This document shows, piece after piece, positions 1-7,699 of a stretch of DNA of 64,000 bases. This DNA comes from Diphasiastrum complanatum (taxonomy: Eukaryota > Streptophyta > Lycopodiopsida > Lycopodiales > Lycopodiaceae), in contig CM055113.1 in assembly GCA_029204225.1 (NCBI GenBank), positions 6,851,852-6,915,851 of the forward strand, in the 5' to 3' direction. The notes under the pieces were generated by a model. The model was not told the DNA's origin and did no database searches. It saw only the letters and a list, made by a program, of their open reading frames with translations. How positions within the stretch are numbered: the first letter of the stretch is position 1; each line of letters starts with the position of its first letter. The position numbers and the translations under genes are program-made.

Positions 1-159
1 TGTGCTGGAAACTGTAGGAATACCAAGGGTAGGTGCCTCTCTATGGCTAGGCCCTTCACCTGTATCCCTGTTGCTCTGGATCCCTTTGTGACTAGACCCT
101 GCACCCTGGCTATGCGAGGCCTGTCCTGCTGTCTGGCTCGGTGGCAATCTTCTAGCCAT
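1..159 (-). other. Possible 5' part of a minus-strand ORF, cut by the window edge
   Basis: An ATG at 159 opens a minus-strand frame of 53 codons without a stop up to the window edge. It starts MARRLPPSQTAG and is rich in Ser, Gly, His and Gln. I do not recognise the family and see no domain. The adjacent tandem repeats at 160-640 could be its leader. It could equally be a chance frame. Confidence 0.25.
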
Positions 160-640
160 TAAGAAACATAGCCTAACATCTTACGGCACATCAATCGAAA
201 CCCTAAAGCTCAGTTCACAAATCACGGCAAAAATGACACAAAAGCGAGCACCACATTCATAACTCGATGTATGGGCGGTAAGCGCGAAAAGCGATACTCT
301 TGGCATTCTTGTGGGGATTAGGAAATACAATCTAGCATCTTTTGGGCCCTCAATCTGATACCTTCAGGTTATTTCACAAAGAGGGCTTTAAAAAACACCA
401 AAAGAGAGCAATGCATTCATAACTTCAAGTACGTGCCGTAATGGCCAAAACAGACATTCCAGGCATTCCTGCAGGCATGAGGAAACACAGTCTAGCACTA
501 TACATCACCCCAATCCGTCACCTACAAGTAGTTCTATACATTTTTCAAAAATCATATGTGGGCCTACCAAAAACCCGGATCTGATGATTTTGAGCTTCAC
601 GCTCCTATGCCTGACACTGTGCCCACCGTGTCCCAATCAT
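160..640. repeat. Degenerate tandem repeat, about 160-bp unit, 2.5-3 copies
   Basis: Units begin near 161, 321 and 480 with related openings (aagaaacatagcctaacatc, aggaaatacaatctagcatc, aggaaacacagtctagcac). They share later blocks such as cattcataact and ggcattc. No coding potential is visible. The copies are too diverged for a young satellite and look like leader or LTR subrepeats of an old element. Confidence 0.5.
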
Positions 641-794
641 CGAAAAGATGCTTCTAGAGTGCTTAGATGCCTCAATCCGACATGCACAAAAAAGTCTGCA
701 ACACTTTTTCTCCTCCAAGTGCTCGCGGCTAGAACGCAAAAAAATTTGCAAATTTTTTAGTGTTCTGGAACGCGCGTTCTTGAAACCACCCCCC

Positions 795-810
795 CCGGAA
801 CGCGTTCCGG
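795..810. repeat. Perfect 16-bp palindrome of the GGAACGCGTTCC type
   Basis: CCGGAACGCGTTCCGG is its own reverse complement. A related GTTCTGGAACGCGCG motif lies just upstream at about 759, and similar foldback motifs recur at 1650-1692, 4188-4500, 55650-55930 and 56690. They look like ends or cores of a small foldback transposon family. Confidence 0.5.
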
Positions 811-938
811 TGCAAGGCTGAACCCATGTTTGAAACGCGCTACTTGTAAGAAAGAGGTGAGCCTTATAAAGAGCATTCTCAGAATCATCTATGCTCAACT
901 AAGAATGTCACCAAATGTCATAAATTGAAAGATAGACT

Positions 939-1082
939 TGTTGGAATATCAATCCACACTCTAGAGAGAACTATCAAACAGGGCGGATAGCTCAGTGTTA
1001 GAGCATCCCATCCGGTATGAGAGAGGTCTTGGGTTCGAATCCTAGTCTGTCCATCCATATTATGATTTATGGATTTCTAACA
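939..1082 (+). repeat. TRIM 5' LTR
   Basis: 144 bp, starts TGTTGGAATATC and ends TTTCTAACA. Its tRNA-like block has GTGTTA in the D-loop where the other LTR has GTGGTA, and two further transitions downstream. The 5' flank is AGACT. Confidence 0.9.
981..1053 (+). ncRNA. tRNA-like sequence with Pol III boxes, copy in the 5' LTR
   Basis: 73 nt beginning GGGCGGATAGCTCAG and ending TCTGTCCA, the same layout as the copy at 1241-1313. The B box GGTTCGAATCC is intact. The A box has one change (GTGTT for GTGGT). The position inside an LTR makes a transposon promoter more likely than a functional tRNA. Confidence 0.75.
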
Positions 1083-1095
1083 TGGTATCAGAGCC
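1083..1095 (+). other. Primer binding site (initiator Met tRNA type)
   Basis: TGGTATCAGAGCC follows the 5' LTR with no gap and matches the complement of the plant initiator-methionine tRNA 3' end, the usual primer site of plant LTR retrotransposons. A diverged second copy, TGGTGTCAAAGCC, lies at 1116-1128. Confidence 0.85.
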
Positions 1096-1190
1096 AAGTT
1101 AGACCTAACAGTTCATGGTGTCAAAGCCATGGTTAGGTGGCCCAAGTTGTGGGGCAGGTGACAACTAGGACCCCAACCAAGTGTGGCTTG

Positions 1191-1198
1191 AGCGGGGG
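1191..1198 (+). other. TRIM polypurine tract
   Basis: AGCGGGGG directly precedes the 3' LTR. It is purine-rich apart from one C and lies where plus-strand DNA synthesis is primed. Confidence 0.6.
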
Positions 1199-1342
1199 TG
1201 TTGGAATATCAATCCACACTCTAGAGAGAACTATCAAACAGGGCGGATAGCTCAGTGGTAGAGCATCCCATCCGGTATGAGGGAGGTCCTGGGTTCGAAT
1301 CCTAGTCTGTCCATCCATATTATGATTTATGGATTTCTAACA
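1199..1342 (+). repeat. TRIM 3' LTR
   Basis: 144 bp, 141 of which match the 5' LTR, followed directly by the AGACT target duplication. It carries the better preserved tRNA-like copy at 1241-1313. Confidence 0.9.
1241..1313 (+). ncRNA. tRNA-like sequence with intact A and B boxes inside the 3' LTR
   Basis: 73 nt that fold as a tRNA. The acceptor stem pairs GGGCGGA with TCTGTCC (two G-T pairs) plus discriminator A. The D stem is GCTC/GAGC, and the T stem CTGGG/CCTAG encloses loop TTCGAAT. The A box TAGCTCAGTGG and B box GGTTCGAATCC match the eukaryotic Pol III consensus. The anticodon arm is poor: the best 7-nt loop TCCGGTA would place CGG at 1273-1275 but has C instead of T at position 33, so no amino acid is assigned. 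Most likely a tRNA-derived internal promoter of the TRIM, not a tRNA gene. Confidence 0.8.
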
Positions 1343-2300
1343 AGACTATCATAGCCTGTCTTCTTGACACAAACTATATTTGTACTATTTGCAAGTCTCT
1401 TTTGTTTTTGATACAGATACTCCAACAAAATGTATTTTAGCAGGGCCTCCATTGCAGGCTACTCCAATAATGTAGATTTTAGGTCAATATTTTGGACAAT
1501 TCGAGCAGGTCCGCATAAAAACCTTTATCTGCTCTTGTTGTATTGTAAATCATTTTTTTAACAGTTTTGCTAAAAAAGCAAAAAGGTTAGGAAAAGTACA
1601 AAAGCAAATCTCTTTTTTCTTGCATTATGGAAAATCCTAACCCCAAAATCTGGAACGTGTTCTGGATCACGTTCTGAATTGTGTTCCAGAACGCTAATTG
1701 CAATTATAATGGACACTTGAATTTTGTATTTTTTAAGTACGCATTTTGTAAACAGAACAGAGGATGAGTACCATATTTATGCAAGGGTGCTGCTATATGA
1801 GTTAAATATATATGAAGTACAATTGGATTCTATTTGTTTCATCCCTTATTTTTTGGTTTTTAGGTCTATAAAGAAACTTTGACCAGTGTTTTCAAGTATT
1901 GGGAATGTGGGCTGCTGGTCTTGGTTCCCAGCACGATGTTCTTATGTGTGTTCCCAACTGCGACAACTGTGGGAATGCTTCAAAATGCTGTGTTCCCATG
2001 TTCCTTTGTCACGATGGTTGTAGCATCCATTTCCTGCTGGTTTTCATGTTCATATATTTTTCTGAGCGAAGATGTGTCAGTATAAAAATCAAAGGTTGAC
2101 AGTGAAGGATTTCTAAAACTGGTTCGGCTTACTACAATTCTGGAGTCACTTCGATTGAATAATTTTGTCTGCTCAAGGAAGTATGCTGCGTTGAACATAT
2201 TTATATTTATAGTTTTGTTGCATCTGCTATCCTAGAGTTTAGTATTAGGGATTTTACTTATGTATGGTTTTTTTTATCGTACTGATGGTGGTTATTTCAG
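1343..2300 (+). other. Intronic sequence upstream of BLI exon; no gene seen
   Basis: AT-rich sequence with a foldback-like GTTCTGGATCACGTTCTGAATTGTGTTCCAGAAC stretch near 1655-1690 (no longer ORF worth calling). It ends in the acceptor TTATTTCAG at 2292-2300. The first BLI exon is not found here and presumably lies upstream of the window. Confidence 0.5.
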
Positions 2301-3442
2301 CTGGAGGAATTCAAACAGAAAAAACGTGGTGAGAAAAGTAAAGCAACTCCTACAAATAAAGAAAATGTTAAACAAGCAACAGGGCAGGTACTTTCAGGCA
2401 GTCATGCAGATGGCCTTCCATCAGGAGAAGAAACTATTGGAGACTCACCAAGCACTTTTGAAGGAGCCAATGGCAGTAATTTGGAAGATTCTAATAGGCA
2501 TGACTCTTCTTATGCTGGGAAAACGTTTTTGGATAACAAGGGTGCAACAGCATCTCCTGTTTTGCCGAATGAAAAGCTGCATGCACATCCATGGGACGGA
2601 TTATTTTCACAAAAAGTTACTGACACTAAAACTTCGAGTGATGCTTCTCCATATGTGGACTTTCAAGGACTTAATAACCTTGTTACTACGGGGACTGCTA
2701 GTGAATCTCCTTTTCTATTAGCTGCTCAGAGACACGAGAAACAGTGCGATGATGGTAAGGATTCAAGGGCCGGAGGAAGTGTCTCATCGCACGAGAAAAA
2801 GAGTGGACATCAGGATCCACACATAGTGACTGTGAGCCAGACAGAAAATGCACAGATTACATCAGCAAACAAATTTGTATTTTCAAAAATCCTTCACAAT
2901 GATTCTGAGGCGGTAATGTCACAACAAGGAGTCCTTTCAAGTCGGTTCACCAACGATCATTTTCTAATCATTCAGGCCCATTCCATTATGAGAACTTTGA
3001 CTCTTCATTGAAAGCACCATTATCATGGACTCCTTCCTTGTCCGAGGCTGCTCCAAATGTTCTTCATACCGATCTAAGTTCAAAACTTGAATCAAGTAGG
3101 AACTCACAGGACGGTAATGCCATAGGGTCTTCACCTGCGTTCCAAATCCCTTCTCAGGTCTCTACTGTTACAGCTAGTCACACGCCGTTTTCTTCAGTTA
3201 CAGATTCAATTTTTAGCCAACAACGATTGAAAATCACGGACACTCCTTCACGTTTGGTGAAGACAGAAAGCAAGGTTGATAGAGGAAGGGAAGATAACTC
3301 TTCACAAATCAATTCAGTCGATATAGCTCATCTTATTCAAGCCAACCATTCATATGTCGGCAATAAATTTCCGACCTCAGGGAGTTTTGAAAAGCTTCGA
3401 CCTTCGCCTGACAGATTGGATGAGTTTGCCTCTTTAGAGCAG
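2301..3442 (+). CDS. BLI: BLISTER (Polycomb-interacting coiled-coil protein), Ser-rich central exon
   Basis: The acceptor TTATTTCAG at 2300 opens a frame reading LEEFKQKKRGEKSK, the N-terminal Lys/Glu motif of BLI proteins, followed by a long Ser/Thr/Asn-rich stretch. The exon closes with DEFASLEQ at 3442 before donor GTAATG. BLI is a nuclear or cytoplasmic coiled-coil protein that binds the Polycomb methyltransferase CLF and acts in development and stress. One problem: the opening frame (2301 onward) runs to a TGA at 3009, while the DEFASLEQ end lies in the +2 frame. Either a one-base indel lies within about 2909-2990, or an intron from donor GATG/GTAAGG at 2755 to acceptor TTTCTAATCATTCAG at 2975 (221 nt) is removed. 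That intron restores the frame exactly. Both remain open. Confidence 0.8.
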
Positions 3443-3693
3443 GTAATGCAGGAATTTTCCACAAACATATGAAAAGAAGCAGCTTATCAAGTAATTCTGA
3501 TGAATATATTAGACAATCACAGTTCGACAGTTTTACAGGGAGTGAGATGCTTTTGACTAATTGATCAAAAGATGGAAAAGAATGCAAGGGTTTCTGAATG
3601 CTTGTGTCTCCTTTACATTGCTGTTAAGTAGCAGATGACAAATCATTGGCTTACAATGCACAGTGTCTGCATGCTGTTGCTGTGTGTTTGCAG

Positions 3694-3813
3694 CACATAG
3701 AGGATCTAACTCAAGAAAAGTTTTCGTTACAACGTGGCCTTGATGCAGCACGGACTTTGGCAGAATCTTTGGCACAGGAAAATTCTGCACTTACTGAGGA
3801 CTTTAATCAGCAG
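3694..3813 (+). CDS. BLI: BLISTER coiled-coil exon 1 (40 codons)
   Basis: 120 nt between acceptor TGTGTTTGCAG and donor GTATAC. It encodes HIEDLTQEKFSLQR and then a heptad-rich segment ending TEDFNQQ. This is the most conserved signature of the BLI family and the main basis for naming the gene. The exon is phase 0 at both ends and joins DEFASLEQ in frame. Coiled-coil heptads (L, I, L) are visible throughout. Confidence 0.92.
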
Positions 3814-4828
3814 GTATACAAATGGTGACTTTAGAAATTCATCTGTGTTTTTTATCGTACTGCATAGAAGTCTTTTGTTTCAAGAACCAGTTACATTCCG
3901 AAGCAAATGTTGTTTATATGTCCATTGCATTCATAGTTTAGGAGATCTTAGGGATGTACTTTGTATACTATGTTCATTATGAAAGGCCTGATCTTATCTG
4001 GTGGTGCAAACAATAACACTTCTTTAAGATTAGGGATTATGTTTTATGAACACCATCTGGACAAGCTCTGCTCTAAAAAAGTATCACCACATCAACCATC
4101 TCAATATGTTTCTTTTCTCTTTTTCAAGCAAAAAAGCTGCAGGTTGTTGATGTACTATTTTCATAAACAAACTTTGTACTAGAGTTGCACAGAAACGCGT
4201 TTCTGGCATAGAAACGCAAAAAAAAAAAAAACTTTCAGAAACACAGGAGGATAGATGGGGGGAGGGGTGGTCTTGGCATAATAACTGCTCATTATCGATG
4301 CAGTGATTTGACAGGAAATGGTACACATTTCCATAGAATCCAACAGGCATTGTTGCCCCCAAACTGGACCACATGGTACCCGAAACATTCGGCAACCTAC
4401 ATAAATGAACTGCCCTTAATAAATGCTTTAATTTGATACCCATATTGCTCACAAAAAAAGAATTTAAATGTGTTTTTTTAAGAAACGCGTTTTTAGAAAC
4501 GCAGTGCAACTATGCATTGTACTATGGTGGAATCCTGTGTATAGGTTGTCAAGGCACTGTCTTGGCAAGCACATGGCAAATGCCATTGTTAAATTCTGAA
4601 ATGAAGCTGTTATTTGGTGGAATTTATTGTCATTATTAATCATCTGCCTTCATTCTAGTGGATTCAGGCCTTACTTTGCAGTCGCCCTGAAAGGTGTTCA
4701 TATGTGTGTTTTAATTTGACCGTAATCTGCATGTGGGAAAAGAGAACAGCAGTACACTGCGGTGGAGATGTATTGATTGTAACATCCTTATGTCTAACAC
4801 TTAATATGTTGACCTGCCTTTTTCGCAG
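3814..4828 (+). other. BLI intron of 1015 bp carrying a MITE
   Basis: Apart from the foldback element at 4182-4516, nothing recognisable is seen. Confidence 0.6.
4182..4516. mobile_element. hAT-type MITE, 335 bp, with 8-bp target duplication
   Basis: The 8-bp flanks TTGTACTA at 4174-4181 and 4517-4524 are identical. The ends are related inverted repeats: GAGTTGCACAGAAACGCG on the left, and the right end read inward TGCATAGTTGCACTGCGTTT. Both contain AGTTGCAC followed by AAACGCGTTT-type foldbacks. No ORF. Eight-bp duplications are typical of hAT transposons. Confidence 0.65.
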
Positions 4829-4894
4829 GGTGCTTTAATCAATGAGCTCAAATCTGAAGTGGAGAGGCAAGAAAGTGAATTACATGCCCAAGCA
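4829..4894 (+). CDS. BLI: BLISTER coiled-coil exon 2 (22 codons)
   Basis: 66 nt between acceptor TTTTTCGCAG and donor GTATGT (a strong plant donor). Encodes GALINELKSEVERQ and continues to HAQA, matching the segment after NQQ in BLI proteins (a V/L-N-Q/E-L-K pattern). Phase 0 at both ends. The following intron is about 32.5 kb. Confidence 0.88.
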
Positions 4895-5108
4895 GTATGT
4901 GCCTCAACAATTTCTAAATCAATTTTGTGGGTTGTGAATTTCTCACATTCTATCCACGAACATGCCTTGTACCACGAGACTTGCACATATGAATTCAGGG
5001 ATTGTGTTAGCATGTACTATTCTCTGCATGGTGATGTTTTTTTTATGATTTTGTCGAGGAAATTCAGAGAGTAAAGCTTCTACCGAACATAATGCTAGAT
5101 TCAAAGTT

Positions 5109-5109
<1 letters not shown>

Positions 5110-5143
<34 letters not shown>

Positions 5144-5180
5144 GCACGCACACACCCACACCCACACACCCCACACATGT
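5110..5180. repeat. (CA)n microsatellite with CG and CCCA interruptions
   Basis: A run of CA dinucleotides from about 5110 followed by CGCA and CACCCACACC variants. The ORF across it is an artefact of the repeat. Confidence 0.9.
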
Positions 5181-5559
5181 GCTCAGCCACAAATTCATGC
5201 AAGCTTGCACTATCTGCACACACCCTATCAAATATTGTCTTTCAACATGTGTTATTGTACTCGTACAGGTGTATTCTATGTATATATAACCTATTTTCTA
5301 GTTATGTTGCAATTAGTTAACTTGTTTTCCACGTCATGTGATGGCATAAGTTTGGATGCCATTAGCAATAGAGCTTGCTTATGCTACTCAATCTTTGAAG
5401 AGTTGTTAGCAACTTTTAGTTGTTGGCTTATGTCACAATGATGTTCTTGCTCTTCCGTTTACTACATTGAAGTTGATAGCTGGAGGACAATATTAGTGAA
5501 ATTTGCATAAAATTGTAAATATTGTAACCTTTAAAAATTGTAACCAACAATGTTGAGGG

Positions 5560-6025
5560 CCCTGTTGTGTAAAAAAATAACGGAGAGACTAATGATCAGT
5601 AATAATGTCAAAAGAAACACGATAAAGATAATGATGCCACTTCTTAAGAGCATAAATAATAGCTAGGAGCTCTTTCTCATGAATAGAGTAGCGTTGCTCA
5701 TAAGAGCGAAGATGTTGCGACTCATAAGCAATGACACACTTGGATTGACGAAGTAAGCGCCTAAACCAACAGAACTAGCATCAGTCTCGACAATGAACTT
5801 TTAATCAAATTGAGGTGGACACATGACAACAACAGAAACAATAGCATGACGAAGAGTATCAAGGGCTGCTTGACAAGAAAGAATGGGATCCTTTCAAAAG
5901 CGAATGAAGAGATGCGGCCACAGTGGCAAAATGTGGAATAGGGCGACGAAGGCGAGTAGCTAAACCCAAAAACATACGGACATGATGAACATTAGTAGGC
6001 ACAGGCCGATCCTGAATAACCTAGA
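5560..6025 (-). pseudogene. Ty3/gypsy pol relic, RNase H part (left piece of the split element)
   Basis: On the minus strand this reads through stops as a gypsy RT/RNase H junction: PVPTNVHHVRMFLGLA, then a FIVETDASSVGLGA-like RNase H start. It joins in sense to the piece at 17056: removing the copia element between them brings DGRIRLDPRKIQ next to PVPTNVHHV, the normal order in Ty3 RT. Integrase and the 3' LTR are not seen. Confidence 0.75.
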
Positions 6026-6358
6026 TGTTAGAAATAAATGACTATGCTAAAGTTAATCCATAGGTTACTTTGACCCAAAAGGTCGAGATTTGTGTAACCA
6101 TGGGTATCTAGTTATTTAGGCCATCTTATGTTTGTCTTAAGTTCAGTTGGACCCAATTTTGGTCATGTACTGACTCGTGGGTCCTTAGGGGTCTAATTTT
6201 GTTTAGGGGCTCTATCTTGACTTTTGGGGGTGCCCTACATTTAGTAAGTGGTTAACCTTAGGGTTTGGTGGCATTTGGTGACATCCAGGTAGAGTACTTA
6301 GATGCTCATTGTGTATTCCATTTTAACAGTTTGGCTAAGCATTGCTCTCCATTGCTCT
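6026..6358 (+). repeat. Copia 5' LTR, upstream piece
   Basis: Begins TGTTAGAAATAAATGAC and matches the 3' LTR at 16612 closely until CATTGCTCT, where the LINE breaks it. The rest resumes at 11498. Confidence 0.9.
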
Positions 6359-6401
6359 CTCTCTCTCTCTCTCTCTCAGTCTCTCTCTCTCTCTCTCGCG
6401 C
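6359..6401. repeat. (CT)n microsatellite at the LINE 5' end
   Basis: Nearly pure CT repeat with one CAGT interruption, ending in CGCGCGCG. It sits at the LINE 5' end, next to the CTCT of the target site. Confidence 0.85.
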
Positions 6402-6577
6402 GCGATGGTGGCGCCCTCCCGATCTCCTGCTGACGCCCTACTGACCTGACCCTGCTGACGCCCTGCTGACGCTTCTCCCTCTGCTGATCCACCTGCTGCT
6501 GCCCTGGCCTAGCTCGCCCTACCCTGGTCGCACTCACTCACCTCCCCTCTGACCTCCATCGCACTCAGCGGGTCTCC

Positions 6578-7677
6578 ATGGCCAGAAAAAAGGGGAGCCC
6601 TCGCTCCCCTCCCCCTCGCTTCCCTCCCTCTCCTTCGCTACCCCCTCCCTCTCCTTTGCAGCCTGTCGGTGGCCCTTCACACACCCCCTCGCTGCCTACT
6701 CCCTCTCCCACCACCTCTCCCACCCCCTCGCTGGCCCTTCCCACCCCCTCGCTGCCTGCTCAGCCTACTCCCGCCCCTCCCACCCCCTCGCTGGCCCTTC
6801 CCACCCCCTTGTTGTCTGCTCAGCCTACTCCCGCCCCTCCCACCCCCTCGCTGGCCGTTCCCAACCCCTCGCTGCCTGCTCACAGCCCTCCCCCCTCTTC
6901 CTTGGCCCTCTCCTTTCTCCATGGTTCTCCTGCCCCCTCCCATTATCCTCTCTCATTCCCTAAAGAAGCCTACTCTCCTACGAAAGCATTTGAACAGTAC
7001 CTTCTCTCTTGTATGGAACAGATTACACTGGAATCTAGCTACCTAAGGATGGAAATGGGTCAATTGAAAACCACAATACAAGCTATGGCAATCGAGAAGC
7101 AAACTATGATGGCCCGGATCATATCTTTGGAAGAGACCTTGAGCAGAAAAGAAGAACCAGCCAGCACCACAAAGATCCAAGAATTGGAGGAAGGGATTGA
7201 GCAACATAAGGCGGAAACCAAAACATGGGCCTCTCTATTCAAAGAAGACGGTAAAGAAGGTACACACACTTTCAATAGCGTCATCTCAGCCACCATATCC
7301 GAAGAAGAAATGCGGAAGTATAAATCTCTGATGTGCGGGTGCGAGGAATTGAAGATACTAAGGCTCCAATTACCGAAGCATCCAGTTTCCTCACGGATAC
7401 ACTTTCCCACCATCACAACAGAATGGAAAAAGCGTGGAGAACTAAAAGAGATCCAACTACACTCATCATACGGTTCACGAGAATAGAGGAGCGGCAAGCT
7501 GTCCTTAGGCTACGAGCTAGGCTGAGAGGTACCCTTGTCTTCATGGACGATGATCTCACACCTATGCAAGTTGCCGAAAGGAGGAAGGTTTTTAGCGAAG
7601 CCAAAGCACTGGGAAAAAGGGTGATATATCGGGATGGTAAGGCCCGATACATTGACCCCCAAAAATCTGAGGCATAG
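6578..7677 (+). pseudogene. LINE ORF1: RNA-binding ORF1p-like protein with Pro-rich N-terminus
   Basis: The start at 6578 (MARKKGSPRSPPP) opens a Pro/Ser-rich region that includes a 60-bp tandem repeat at 6721-6900, then a coiled coil around residues 130-220 (TKAFEQYLL, KIQELEEGIEQHKAE). The frame is lost near 7320-7340 and continues in another frame as RVRGIEDTKAP, then LIIRFTRIEERQAVLR and DDLTPMQVAERRKV, the pattern of the L1 ORF1p RRM and C-terminal domains, ending at 7677. ORF1p binds LINE RNA in the retrotransposition particle. A single frameshift separates the two parts. Confidence 0.75.
6721..6900 (+). repeat. 60-bp coding tandem repeat, three copies, in LINE ORF1
   Basis: Three successive 60-bp units each begin CACCCCCTCGCTGGCC and encode Pro-Thr-Pro-Ser-Leu-Ala type blocks. 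The period is exactly 20 codons, so copy number can change without breaking the frame. Confidence 0.85.
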
Positions 7678-7699
7678 GGATTTGGGTCCCCCCGGACTT

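Larger units (their letters stand above)
939..1342 (+). mobile_element. Complete TRIM (miniature LTR retrotransposon) with tRNA-like LTRs
   Basis: Two 144-bp direct repeats (939-1082 and 1199-1342), each TG...CA, flank a 116-bp non-coding interior. A primer binding site follows the first LTR directly and a purine-rich tract precedes the second. The 5-bp flanks AGACT at 934-938 and 1343-1347 are identical, so this is one complete insertion. The LTRs differ at three positions (about 2%). Size, short LTRs and lack of ORFs define a TRIM. Each LTR carries a 73-nt tRNA-like sequence, analogous to but different from Cassandra TRIMs, whose LTRs carry a 5S rRNA sequence. No TTTT occurs anywhere in the 404 bp. 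Confidence 0.9.

Noticed and set aside
981-1313. Two functional tRNA genes
   Set aside because: Both copies lie at the same offset inside TRIM LTRs, and the anticodon arm is mispaired, so a transposon-borne tRNA-like promoter is the better reading.
1133-1318. 61-codon minus-strand ORF across the TRIM
   Set aside because: It runs antisense through LTR and interior, and TRIMs are non-coding.
6669-7046. Pro/Leu-rich ORF and its minus-strand Gly/Arg-rich shadow
   Set aside because: Frame shadows of the GC-rich repeat in LINE ORF1.
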